Shown: positions 29,466-39,019 of the stretch, one piece after another | How the letters are laid out: every line of letters begins with the position of its first letter | How positions within the stretch are numbered: the stretch's first letter is position 1 | From: Fragilaria crotonensis | Lineage: Eukaryota; Bacillariophyta; Fragilariophyceae; Fragilariales; Fragilariaceae | DNA: 41,674 bases | Reading direction: 5' to 3' | NCBI GenBank assembly: GCA_022925895.1 | Contig: JAKSYS010000566.1 | Location: 1-41,674 of the forward strand | Position numbers and translations under genes: made by a program | Notes under the pieces: generated by a model | Database searches by the model: none | Told to the model about the DNA's origin: nothing | Seen by the model: the letters and a program-made list of their open reading frames with translations, nothing else

Positions 29466-30583
29466 TATAGTTCCTACGTGCGCCTACCGTAGCCCTAGTA
29501 CGAAAGCTGTGACTGAGAAAAAATCAGAGCGAAAAACCGTGTGCACTCGAACCGCCGCCTTGGAGGTCGTATACTGTGCCATCAGCTTGGCCCCTTAGAC
29601 GACTCTGGCACCCCCTTTTCTATACATCAAGTCTCATCATGTTGACAGTGCCAATGCCACGCCTCCGGCCCCTTTGGTTCCTTTCAGTTGTGATGATCCT
29701 ACTGCAGACCAGTTGGTTCCCAAATCTCCTTCTGTCAGTGTGTACCCGCATGACGTGAACCGCCATGTCGTGACGTGCGAGATCCGCAAGACCGCACAGC
29801 ACGTTCGTTTTGTCCGCGGGAAGGAATGCGCAGACAAGTATAGCTGAGAACGGAGTCCGCTTCTCCACAATCGGCAATTACCTTTGTTGGATGTTGGAAA
29901 TCAGTTTGGAACTTCAAAATACAGCAACTGACATCGACCATTCGCTGTTTGACACTTCTACAACCGTCCTGTGGTGTGATGCTTTGACGGTACCAATCGA
30001 CTCGCTCAACAACCACTTGCTGCCATGAAGAGATCGCGTTCAAGCCATGATTGAAATAAATTTTGTGTGCAACAACGGGCGGCATGACTTCTTTGGTCCG
30101 CAACATTCAGGCAATGCAATGTCACCACGACGACCTTGGAGCAAACCGTTGTCGTGATGCATAGGATCACAGCATCCCAGCTCTTTCTCACTGGTGACGG
30201 TCGTCCACGTGCTGTACGTTGACTATCACGCATCTGAGCTTGAGCACACTGAATTGCATCAATGGCGATGATGTCTGGCCCTCCCCCACAATGCGCATCG
30301 TTGTCCATGCTGTTCATTCACACATCTGACTTCAAGCACAGCGGATTGCAAAAATGGCGAAGTTGCCCCCTCATGCCATGCTTGTCGTTGCCTGGACTGC
30401 ACACAAAATTGGTGCGATATGCGGCGATTGAGCGACTTGAAGCGCACATGCATCGATCAGATTTGATGAATGGCAGGTGTGATTCCAGTTTCAATACTCT
30501 GAAATCTGAATTGAGCAAGTCATGACAGCCGCAACAATTCTGACTGAAATGGCCAACAAAACCAGATTGAAAGCAGTGCTCTG
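29466..30583. other. unassigned sequence between element D and RT-family fragment
   Basis: This continues the sequence left of D. An open plus-strand frame at about 29595-29847 reads PSVSVYPHDVNRHVVTCEI and RKTAQHVRFVRGKECADKYS before its stop. It looks protein-like but is unrecognised. From about 30220 to 30440 there is a diverged tandem repeat of about 94 bp (CATCTGAGCTTGAGCACACT at 30231; CATCTGACTTCAAGCACAGC at 30325). Words near it resemble the 80-95-bp repeats of element C, so part of this stretch may be the interior of element E. Confidence 0.35.
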
Positions 30584-31321
30584 ATGGAAACTGTGGAGTC
30601 CGCTGCCGCGCAACTCGCACTATGTCCATGTTGCCTCAAAACTGAAGAATCGAATGAACATTTCCTGCGCTGTCAAAAGAATGACGCTCAAATATCAGGC
30701 CTTAAACATCTTCTTTCCGACAAAAAAGAAACGTCACCACATCTATGTCGCAGATTGGCGGTTGAAGGCATCAAGTTCTGGCATACCACGGGAACTAACG
30801 ACTTCCACCCAAATCTTGCATCTTTCCCACATCACATGCGAGAGGCCGTTACCAAGGTTGCCGGACAACAATCCGCAATAGGATGGGACAATCTACTGAA
30901 GGGTTACCTGTCTAAAGCTTGGACAGATTTGGCAGCATTCGATAACATCAACGAGAGCAAGTACGAAGTACCACAAGCCCACATGCGCTTACGACGACTT
31001 GTTACGGCCATCCACGTGTACACACGTAGTCTGTGGATATGTCGGAATGAGAACCTTCATTCGCGCCAGGCCTCTGCAGCAGATTCGGTCTGGTCAACCT
31101 CACAGGCCGAGATCAGACATTTCTACTTCAACCGTGATCTAGTCAGCTTCGAGGACCAACACCTTTTTCGCTTCTCCTTGGATCACCTTCTCACGTCCTC
31201 ACGCTCAACACAAATTCGTTGGTTAAGACGTGCGAAAGCATCGTCCAAGCGTAAGCGGGTTGCACGCAATTCGCAAACTCTCATGACGCGGTACTTTATG
31301 GCAGTGCCACAGGCGCCATAG
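30584..31321 (+). CDS. C-terminal part of a diatom RT-family polyprotein
   Basis: An open frame of 245 codons from an ATG. Near the N-terminus is a Cys/His cluster, CPCCLKTEESNEHFLRC (C-x2-C-x8-H-x3-C). A helical, Trp-containing middle follows (AIGWDNLLKGYLSKAWTDL, RSLWICRNENLHSRQ), then a basic tail ending NSQTLMTRYFMAVPQAP. I recall this layout at the C-terminus of long RT-bearing polyproteins in diatom genomes. The RT domain itself is missing here, so this is a truncated copy. QTLMTRYF fits the PCNA-interacting (PIP) box, Q-x-x-M-x-x-Y-F. Homologous tail sequence lies at 32179-32450 on the other strand. The class (LINE-like or other) is uncertain. Confidence 0.5.
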   Translation: METVESAAAQLALCPCCLKTEESNEHFLRCQKNDAQISGLKHLLSDKKETSPHLCRRLAVEGIKFWHTTGTNDFHPNLASFPHHMREAVTKVAGQQSAIGWDNLLKGYLSKAWTDLAAFDNINESKYEVPQAHMRLRRLVTAIHVYTRSLWICRNENLHSRQASAADSVWSTSQAEIRHFYFNRDLVSFEDQHLFRFSLDHLLTSSRSTQIRWLRRAKASSKRKRVARNSQTLMTRYFMAVPQAP

Positions 31322-31724
31322 ATGAATGGACTCTACACTTTTCAACACGCGACATCATCTCACTGACTCACTGATACGCATGGCGATTCCTCAACACAAC
31401 ACGAGCTCCCGCGGATGTTACATTCGCTAGAGCGGGGTACATAGCGAGTCCCGGCAGGTTCTTGCGCGATGTTAACCCTCTAATTAGTTCATATTTATTT
31501 ATCTGATGGAAACTGTGATTGCAACTTCCCCCGGTCGGTGATTCTGTCATCGGAGCACATTATCTTGGAACAATCGCAGCACTGTATTGTCATTTTTTCG
31601 GTACTGAAGTACTTTTGCGATCTGGCTCTCCCACTATACCTTTCCCTGTTGGGTGACCGTGACTAAACACCAACTCCTGAGATGCACTTCTGTTTGCTCA
31701 TTGCCTGCCCTACACCGATGCAAA
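31322..31724. other. non-coding stretch before the LTR of element E
   Basis: No gene is seen. The last 50 bases (GATGCACTTCTGTTTGCTCA) match the internal end of the H element on the other strand, so at least that part is retrotransposon interior. Confidence 0.4.
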
Positions 31725-31737
31725 CAATGGGGGAGTG
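31725..31737 (+). other. polypurine tract of element E
   Basis: CAATGGGGGAGTG directly before the LTR start TGTCAGTGCA. Confidence 0.75.
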
Positions 31738-32178
31738 TGTCAGTGCACCAGGGCAGTCTACTGCCAATGTGACTGTACAGTACCGCGATACTACTATCCC
31801 TCCGTATCTACTGTACACTGTCTACCGCCACATGGACTACTTTGGTCTAGTCTAAGAACTGGAGTGCTTCACAGACTCCGGTCACAACTTAGCCTACTAT
31901 TACCTCAACTGCATTCTTGCCGGTCCATTTGATCGTAAGGGTGAAGAGGTGTTGGGCTATATAATAGACAACCATCCAACACATACTGTCACACTAGTGA
32001 CATCACTCGGAACATTGTTGAGTCCACATTTACTTCCTGCTGGAGATTCGACAGATCATCGTGATTCATCTGTTTTGATCGGTGCATGCAATACGACTGA
32101 TCTTCGGCCTCTGTGGACCTCACATTCTATCCCTCCTACCCCTGAGCGCGAGCGCTCGTAATTAGGGAGGGTCTCACA
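31738..32178 (+). repeat. 3' LTR of element E (A/C family, 441 bp)
   Basis: It runs from TGTCAGTGCACC to GGGTCTCACA and contains the conserved core CTGCATTCTTGCCGGTCC...GATCGTAAGGGTGAAGAGG. PPT on its left marks it as a 3' LTR of a plus-strand element. No 5' LTR or pol is found to its left within the window, so the element is deleted or the copy recombined. Confidence 0.75.
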
Positions 32179-32450
32179 GGTTCTAGATCGGAAGAAATTT
32201 GTCATGAGTGTTTGTCGTGTTCCGTCGGCGGATGCTCGAGTGATTGCTCTTCTCATGTACAGTAACCACCGTCGTCGTGATGATGGGGATTTCTTTTGGA
32301 TCGCCTCTAAGGGCTGTTCGCAATAGTGCCGATCCCCTGCTCTCAGCCTGTCAGACTTCCCGTACAAGTCTGCTATCTCGGTCATCTCGGAATCCAAATC
32401 CTGTGAATGGTGTAGCATTTTATTTCTGCCCCTCCCAAACCGTCTGATGA
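32179..32450 (-). pseudogene. RT-family C-terminal fragment trapped between two LTRs
   Basis: On the minus strand it reads EMTEIADLYGKSDRLRAGDR, PLEAIQKKSPSSRRRWLLYM and GTRQTLMTNFFRSR, then runs into the LTR of E. It aligns with the tail of the 245-codon protein at 30584-31321 (DHLLTSSRSTQIRWLRR ... SQTLMTRYF). The PIP-like motif QTLMTNFF is kept. Both ends are cut by LTRs, so it is a relic of the sequence in which E and H inserted. Confidence 0.55.
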
Positions 32451-32853
32451 TGTGAGACCCTCCCTAGTACGACGGCTCCACAAACAGTGACTCGCTTGGG
32501 AGTCGGGTTAGGACAAAGCCGTCGCAATGAAGAGGAACGAACGCAGAAACAAGAAGGCACGACGCGTGGCGATGTCGATATCAAACGTGTGATGGGTGAT
32601 GTGTTGGCGTTCGTGTTGTGGCTAAGTATATCCTTCGGCCTCTTCACCCTTACGATCAAATGGACCGGCAAGAATGCGATTGAGGGAATAAAGGATTATA
32701 TTAGAAGTTGTGAGCCGATGGAGTACATCGGCCTTAAGCTAAACTAGTCGGAGTTGCGCATTTGATAGCGCATCAGCATCGACCGTAGATAGTCGACCGT
32801 GCGCAGTAGACAGTAGCACGGTGTCGTGGAGATATATAGAATATGCACTGACA
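32451..32853 (-). repeat. 3' LTR of element H (A/C family, 403 bp)
   Basis: In minus orientation it runs from TGTCAGTGCATATTC to GGGTCTCACA, with the conserved LTR core. The PPT complement CACTCCCCCATTG follows at 32854-32866, so its element's interior lies to the right. It faces the LTR of E across 272 bp. Confidence 0.75.
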
Positions 32854-33025
32854 CACTCCCCCATTGTGAGCATAGGTCGCAATGAGAAAACAGAAGTGCA
32901 TCGGGAAGAGAAGAGAGATTAGGGCGACATTGGTGCCCAGGGAGCGCCATAGTGACCCATGAGACGACGGACATGACGATGGTGCAAGGTGGAGGCAACG
33001 ACGGCATTAGCGATTACAATCTGAA
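32854..33025 (-). other. remnant interior of element H
   Basis: PPT complement at 32854-32866, then about 150 bases whose minus strand carries the family word GATGCACTTCTGTTTTCTCA. No coding sequence is recognised. It gives way to an RT-family fragment near 33026. Confidence 0.5.
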
Positions 33026-33508
33026 GTTGGAAACATGTTGAAATGCACTATTGCGTGGGCGCAATTAAATGCTGGCGTTTCATACTCAATACTGGAAAAT
33101 ACGAGTTCTCGTCTACCACATTTTGAATCCAAATGGATTCAGTCTCTCCGGGGATATCTTGCAAGTATCAATGCAAGTATCGAACTTGACGACCCGTGCA
33201 TCCCACCTTTACAAAGACAAGCAAGACGGAGACTCGTACATTATGGATCATGTGCTTGAATTGCGATTATTTTCACCATCGGAAATCCGTCAGATCAACT
33301 ATTGTCGCTTGTATCTCCAGGCTGTTACAATTTCAGATATAACGACAACGTCTGGCGCAGCCTTGGACAATAGTAAAGTGCTCGGGACACCATCTCTTCA
33401 AAGCAGTCGAACATCTCGGATTACAGTTCACCAGGAAAATCCATCCAGCAAGGCGTGCATTGATTGCCGAGTGCATATCTCCAAAAATGCACCACAGAGT
33501 CAAAAATA
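33026..33508 (+). pseudogene. RT-family polyprotein fragment, post-RT region
   Basis: The first frame reads AWAQLNAGVSYSILENTS, RLPHFESKWIQSLRGYL and ELDDPCIPPLQR. After a frameshift near 33215 it continues DSYIMDHVLELRLFSPSEIR and QINYCRLYLQAVTISDI. I recall these blocks just after the reverse transcriptase domain in diatom RT polyproteins, upstream of the Cys/His tail seen at 30584. It ends where the repeat at 33463 begins, so the last codons belong to that repeat. Non-functional. Confidence 0.55.
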
Positions 33509-33750
33509 AAGATACCAGGTTTTACATACGTGCCGATTGTTGCGCCATATTTTTAGGAGGAAGGGTTCATAGAGTCATACACCTCCGGACGTGATAATTC
33601 CTAAGTAAATACTCCTTCCGGACGTGAAAAATCTCCCTCCGGACGTGAAAAATCCCCCTCCGGACGTAAAATCACCACTCCGGACATATCAAGTAAAAGT
33701 ATCTATAGGTGAGGAATTTTTATCCAGTTTGAACCCCTCTCCTTGTGGGG
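33463..33750 (-). repeat. dispersed repeat copy 1 with TCCGGACGT iterations
   Basis: From ATTGCCGAGTGCATATCTCC to TATCCAGTTTGAACCCC it matches 35248-35512. The middle (33582-33692) holds five tandem units of the type CCTCCGGACGTGAAAAATC. In minus orientation ATTGCCGAG is the 3' end. It begins abruptly inside the RT-family fragment, which suggests insertion there. Confidence 0.65.
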
Positions 33751-34659
33751 ACCATCTGAAAGTAAGTCGATACGTTCCGTCGTTCGTGGAGACATTGAGG
33801 TCTGGGTTAAACTCCGACTGTTTGTCCGCAGTGAATGAGGTATCTGAGGCTGTAGTGCTGTTGGAGGATGTGGTTTTCTTGTTCGGAGAACCACAATCAT
33901 CCGTGGAAAGAGGCAAGTTGGTGGTAGATAGATCACGTACGGACGAGTTATCCTCTGTGCTCTCGAAAGGAGGGAACGATACATTGGCAGATTCTTTGGT
34001 GAGAAATTCGGGTGGAACTTTGGAGGCATTCAGGGTGTTGGGCGATGAAGCCCTCTGCTGGGTCTTTTGCTTCTTCGATCCGACCTGTGTCCATTGGGTC
34101 ACTTCAATATCCATAATGTCACGATCACCGTGTACATAATCTGTCCATGACGTGTCAATCGTATTGATGGCGAGATATTGCGGTGCATGGCGCTGGAGAT
34201 ATGGCTGAGATACATCAGTGGCCCATGCCGACAAAGTGTTGGAGATCTCCAGTTTTCTGTCGACATGATACATAAAGTTGTACCATACCATTCGATGGCA
34301 GATGATTGGGTCAGAACTGTACTTCATCCACAAAGTATCGAACTTTGTACAGTCATCGTACACAAAGAAACCTAAGGTCACATATCGCCTAAGGTCACAT
34401 ATCGAGACCAGTTCTGCGGTGTTCCATGTTGCCTGTAGGCATGCGCGTTGGCATCACGTCTGTATCGCTCTTCGACAGAGAACCAGTCGACTCCTGCGGT
34501 TGGCCTCGGGATGGCTTGCCACTCCGTCGTATAAAAACCATACGTCGGATGATGCGGATCATGGTACGCCGCAGGGTCGGGAGGAGACGGGAGCGCCGCA
34601 TGGGCGGTCATGGTCATGGTGGTGATGCTACGCGACAACTTCCTATTCGGGATACGCAA
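33689..34659 (-). pseudogene. upstream ORF of the TCCGGACGT repeat family, broken by a 17-bp duplication
   Basis: The N-terminal frame (34659-34378) reads MTAHAALPSPPDPAAYHDPH, HPTYGFYTTEWQAIPRP and GTPQNWSRYVTLG. A 17-base tandem duplication at 34371-34404 then shifts the frame. Without it the protein continues as FFVYDDCTKFDTLWMKYSSD, WTDYVHGDRDIMDIEVTQW and a Ser/Thr/Asn-rich region to SPQGEGFKLDKNSS. It would be roughly 310-320 residues. No domain is recognised. The C-terminal SP..GFKLDKKSS motif recurs at 35470-35520 and in a diverged form near 35900. It could be the ORF1-like protein of a mobile element or a captured host gene. Confidence 0.45.
34371..34404. repeat. 17-bp perfect tandem duplication
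   Basis: CCTAAGGTCACATATCG twice in a row. It disrupts the minus-strand ORF around RYVTLG. Confidence 0.9.
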
Positions 34660-34718
34660 TTACGAACGGCGGACAGAACGTACTTGCGCACAAAAAACTA
34701 GTAGAAAATTGTGTGGGG

Positions 34719-34746
34719 AATAAACAATCACCAATAAACAATCACC
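34719..34746. repeat. 14-bp perfect tandem duplication
   Basis: AATAAACAATCACC twice in a row, just upstream of the minus-strand ORF starting near 34659. Confidence 0.9.
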
Positions 34747-35247
34747 AATCCTAGTGTCCACCGTATGTGTATGCCTCCAAACGGGGCGGTCACCCGTGTC
34801 GAATTCGTGGTACAGCGTTTCCAGCCATGCAACGACTTTGACTGGGAGTTCTCGTTCTCGTTCTGATTTACATGATGTTGTGAGACGACACTGTGCGGCA
34901 CAACAAAACGATGGTGCGTCGTGTCTTGGGGTTGTTGTTGGCTGTCCCACGACACTCGTAGTGGATCCGTCTCGTCGTCGTCACCGCGGTCGGCGGTGAA
35001 GCGGATTTACCAATGGTGCGTATCCCGACGACCATTGGTAGGATGACAGGCATGGGCGCCATGCGGCCAACAGCGTCCGAGGCTGTTGGATGATAGGATG
35101 GTGGCAACGATGGCTTCGTGACTGTCCACTATAGAAGTATACTGGAGTATAGCGCCACTTCTCGATGTGTCGCGGCACACGTACCTGATGGTACTCCTTG
35201 TAGGAATGTCAAGGTGATATGATAACAGCCGTGATGAGGAAGGCACA
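34747..35247. other. unassigned sequence
   Basis: Minus-strand frames such as ELPVKVVAWLETLYHEFDTG and RPVWRHTHTVDTR at about 34860-34760 look protein-like but are short. No motif is recognised and no repeat was noticed. Confidence 0.3.
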
Positions 35248-35846
35248 ATTGCCGAGTGCATATCTCCAAAAATGCACCACAGAGTCAAAAACAAGGATAC
35301 CAGGTTATACATACGTGCGGAATGTTGCGCCATATTTTTTAGGAGGAAGGGTTCATGGAGTCTTCCACCTCCGGACGTGATAATTCCTAAGTAAAAAATT
35401 CCTCCGGACGTGAAAAATCCCCCTTCGGACGTAAAATCACCACTCCGGACGTATGAAGTAAAAGCATACATACTTGAGGATTTTTTATCCAGTTTGAACC
35501 CCTTCTCCTTAGGAGAGAATGTAAAAAGATCTTGAACATACTGAAGTGGAAAAACTGTGGGAGGAAGATCTTCAAGAGTGGCACCAACACCATCAGGTCT
35601 GAGGGTGATGGGCCTTGTCGTTAGTTTAGCATTGCATGGAAGCATGGCAAATGATGATTTATTGTTGGTGATGGAAAGTGATAGCATGTGATGCTTTTTC
35701 AAAGAAATTAAATCTGAAAAACTGGCGCGTGATTTGCAGTATCGAATTCTACGGTGTTGCTCTGTAACTCCCGATGTACAATTTTGAAAATGCGATGTAG
35801 AGATCAGTACAAAGAAATCTCTCCCAACGTACCTCCGAACGTACAA
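35248..35846 (-). repeat. dispersed repeat copy 2 with adjoining open frame
   Basis: 35248-35512 matches the repeat at 33463-33750, with four TCCGGACGT units at 35368-35459. On the minus strand a frame stays open from 35846 through the iterations. It includes LPCNAKLTTRPITLRPDGVG, LFTFSPKEKGFKLDKKSS and then SGDFTSEGGFFTSGG. A third, diverged relative of the same end (NLDKKASGMNVFT) lies at 35869-35929. Whether these frames are translated is unknown. The homology between copies is clear at DNA level. Confidence 0.55.
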
Positions 35847-35929
35847 CGAAGCCCTCGCAACGTATCAAGTAAAAACATTCATACCTGAAGCTTTTTTATC
35901 TAAATTTTCGGCCGCCCCCTTAGGAGGAG

Positions 35930-37042
35930 ATGAACAACAATGCAATGGAGTGATCTTTTTTATAATGACGATTGTGGAGGGCGTTCGATTTCAGAAGTAT
36001 CTTTTTCCATAATTTTACTCTAGGATATTGTATGCATGTCACTAAATGTACACAAGTGAACGCGAGGACGGTCGGGCATGAAACCAGCCATACCTGGTAC
36101 TCGAGTACAACGTACATGCGCGCATATTTGTACGGAAGTCTTGTATACATACAGTTTTTCAATTGACACCACCGTTGATGATACCTTTTACATCTATACA
36201 TAATACATTTGGAGAGCACCGTACATGTTTGTATGGTTTTATTTTATTGAACATACAATAACTACATTTCCCAATAGCAACATTGGTACTGTTGCCGAGT
36301 CATAACTTAGTTAGACATATGACTTCCTCCCTCGCTTGTACTGTAGGCGGAGGAATATTTTGACCATATTACGTCGTAGTTGACTATATCTGGCTGGGTG
36401 CACGAAAAAAAAGACTTCGGGTAGACTTGGTAGGCCTAGTACGATCCTTCCATCACGTCAATCGTCGTGCTCCATTGCTGTTGACATTGATCGTTGATTA
36501 TCTTCTGTTCAGGACCACCTTCCGTGTGGCCTAAGGTTTCAAATTGACCACAATGAGCATGATGAGTTGGATCAAAATCCACCCACGCGGAAAACACACT
36601 TCAGCGTCTGGTCTCTCAACATACCCTTAAAGCATGACAAAGTGTCACGCTGTCGACACTGTACATATTGATCCCCAAATTTAACATGATTGCTTTGAGT
36701 TTGGTCAAGTGGCGGTTGATGAGCCTATCTGAAATATCAAGATTCATCGTTGCGTACTTGAGTTTGACTATGAGGTGCATTATGGGGGCATGATGATCAT
36801 CGGTGGTGTTGGCTCATTGTGTGTACACATTTTCGTTGATCGGCGTCTCCTCAATTGTTTTAGTATACACAAAATACTTAATCGTTGTATAGGTCAATAC
36901 TCAAGGTGTACCCCTTGATAAACTGTCAACTAAATTAATTTCATACTAGTGCTACGATTGCTACCCAATGTACTTTTTATCTGTATGAGAATATTTCACA
37001 GATCCGGAAAAAATGTTTTTCCAGCCCTGACTTTAGTGCGTG
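35930..37042. other. intergenic sequence
   Basis: AT-rich single-copy-looking DNA with no open frame above 100 codons, no LTR, terminal repeat or tandem array noticed. It would contain the 3' UTR and terminator of the RING gene (minus strand), but no signal is distinctive. Confidence 0.5.
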
Positions 37043-38416
37043 CTATACAGGTGAGTCTTGACATTCGTCGTCACTCGCCAGATTGAGAGAATCATTTGCA
37101 AGCACATTTGTTTTGCATAATGGACAACAGCTTTGCCGTTCTGTCAGCCACGGCTTTATGCATTCCAAATGAAAACCATGGTTGCACTTTGGTAGAATTC
37201 TTATTGTTTCACCATCTTTGAATTCTTCAATACAGACCGAGCACATTGTGCAAGTGGTGAACAATACTGAGGCAGATGATTCATCGGCAGTTTCGGAATA
37301 CGACGAGGGTGCCTGTTCCACATTCTCCATTTTCTTCTCATCATCAGGTTTGTTGACGTTGGCAGGCTTTGATTTTGTGTTGATGATCGGGACACCAACA
37401 TCGGCTCTAACACTATCATCGTCCTCACTTAATGCGTCACCTCCTTCCATCGACTTTCGCTTGTATACAAGAGTCGGTAAAGCTTGAAGTTGTTCCATAG
37501 TTAAAAGAGTCACGACATGGTCGGCATGATGCGTATTGGAATTAGTGGCAACTGAGATCGGCGGGGGGTGGATGTACTGTAGTCCAATGATTCGGTGGTT
37601 TTCGTCGCGCCTCACAAGGATGCGCCCGCCAGCAGCGTACCACAAATAACCAGCTCGGATGAATGGAGACACACCCAAGAAAGTAAAGAGCACCACTTTC
37701 AAGAATAGAAACGCGGTACTCGCAAAATGGTCGTCAGGTTCCATCGAATCATGGCCTGGGTCTTGTTGCCGGTGGAAAACTTCCAGATTAACTCTCAGAT
37801 CCCAGGCACGGCTTGTTTCGTTGAGAAACGTCGAACTCAAACCGGTTTCATGGGAATAGTTGCTAATCATGGCAAGTATATCCCCACTAGAATCCCAAGA
37901 CAAGAATAAAGATTCGACTTGAAAGGTTGAATTCGACGACATGGAGACCAACTCGTTGGGTTGCGAACTGTTTGTGGTGTTATACACGATCAAATACATG
38001 AGGGACGGAGTCAATCGTTCCTGTATCTCGGCAAACACAAGCGCTTTCAGTTCCAATGGGCAGTCATCCCCAGCTACCAGAAGAGCTACTGGTCGATCCA
38101 TTGTCAAGTATTCCGCGTCCGACATCGTCATGTTCTCCAGTGACGCAGGAAATACGCAAAGGTTCAAATCATTGGGCGGGAGCATCAGCAGGGGTTGACT
38201 TGTCATGTCATATTGAAACTGATCATCAAACGCGACAACTTGTGAACGAAAAGTTATGGGGTTCCAATCAACGGCGGTGATCAATACCGTGGGGGGTGGA
38301 TCCCCTGCGGCGGGAGTCGAATAGAAAACAAGGTGTACCAAAACACACAACCCTGGCACTAACATGGATCTCATGGTGACCGTCAAGTCGTGTAATTGCT
38401 TGTCGTGACATCGCAT
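37043..38416 (-). CDS. PA-TM-RING-H2 E3 ubiquitin ligase-type membrane protein
   Basis: 457 codons, intact and intronless. A signal peptide is likely from Met15 (MRSMLVPGLCVLVHLVF), so translation may start there rather than at Met1. Residues about 108-146 resemble a protease-associated (PA) lumenal domain (VALLVAGDDCPLELKALVFA ... LIVYN). Several N-glycosylation sequons follow. A membrane segment lies at about 232-252 (STAFLFLKVVLFTFLGV). The cytosolic tail has an acidic linker and a RING-H2 finger with C392, C395, C411, H413, H416, C419, C431 and C434. PA-TM-RING proteins are known E3 ligases in the endomembrane system, acting in cargo sorting and degradation. This is the only clearly intact host-type gene in the window. 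Confidence 0.85.
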   Translation of the reverse strand: MRCHDKQLHDLTVTMRSMLVPGLCVLVHLVFYSTPAAGDPPPTVLITAVDWNPITFRSQVVAFDDQFQYDMTSQPLLMLPPNDLNLCVFPASLENMTMSDAEYLTMDRPVALLVAGDDCPLELKALVFAEIQERLTPSLMYLIVYNTTNSSQPNELVSMSSNSTFQVESLFLSWDSSGDILAMISNYSHETGLSSTFLNETSRAWDLRVNLEVFHRQQDPGHDSMEPDDHFASTAFLFLKVVLFTFLGVSPFIRAGYLWYAAGGRILVRRDENHRIIGLQYIHPPPISVATNSNTHHADHVVTLLTMEQLQALPTLVYKRKSMEGGDALSEDDDSVRADVGVPIINTKSKPANVNKPDDEKKMENVEQAPSSYSETADESSASVLFTTCTMCSVCIEEFKDGETIRILPKCNHGFHLECIKPWLTERQSCCPLCKTNVLANDSLNLASDDECQDSPV

Positions 38417-38488
38417 GTGACCAACAGTAGAAGAAACAGTTTCGCAAAATCAAGTTATTCAGAGAAGTATTAGTTCGACCTTGTTTGC

Positions 38489-38612
38489 ATGTGTGAATTG
38501 TTTACTGGGATTGAAACTTTACATCCATACATCTTGTACTATTTCGAGGCAGGGATGAATCGATCGGTTGTACCTTTTTGAATGTGTGAACCGTTTACTG
38601 GGATTGAAACTT
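38489..38612 (+). repeat. 93-bp-spaced direct repeat upstream of the RING gene
   Basis: TGTGAATTGTTTACTGGGAT (from about 38491) recurs as TGTGAACCGTTTACTGGGAT (from about 38584), and both continue TGAAACTT. About 70-195 bases upstream of the RING gene start, so it could lie in its promoter. Confidence 0.7.
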
Positions 38613-39015
38613 GCGTGCATACAGCAATGTCACACACTAAAAGTCATGATCAACATTCGGCATTTGATATTTTGTGGGACTGGATCGTTTCCAAAGGCGT
38701 CGCTGCCTACATGTGGTGGATGATTAGTGGGACTACAGATAGAGATAATCTGGAATCCATACTTCAGTACCGGTACTTGACCTGCCGGGGTGGAACCTTG
38801 AACGTGTTTTATGTACCAGTACCCCTGGTACTTGTCGTCCTCGTACATTCGAATCGAAACGAGGGTGAACACCTCAGTATTCAGTATTATACTGTATGTC
38901 ACATGTGACACCTCGTCGATTATATTTATATTATTCAGTTCATCATAATTGCCGACTCAGTAGACCTAGTTGTAGCGAGGCGAATACGTTTTTGTGACTG
39001 GGATTAAGCGGCTTA
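38613..39015. other. intergenic sequence
   Basis: No supported gene. Open frames of 93-108 codons occur on both strands over the same bases and look incidental. Confidence 0.4.
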
Positions 39016-39019
39016 GGGT

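Noticed and set aside
32179-32190. GGTTCTAGATCG after the LTR of element E as a primer binding site
   Set aside because: Only GGTT matches, the PPT on the left makes this a 3' LTR, and the sequence reads on into the RT-family tail.
35007-35846. 279-codon minus-strand ORF as a host gene
   Set aside because: It runs straight through the TCCGGACGT repeat arrays and across the repeat border, so only its part before the array may ever have been coding.
38582-38911. Overlapping ORFs of about 100 codons on both strands upstream of the RING gene
   Set aside because: Neither has a motif or a convincing composition, and both cover the same bases.
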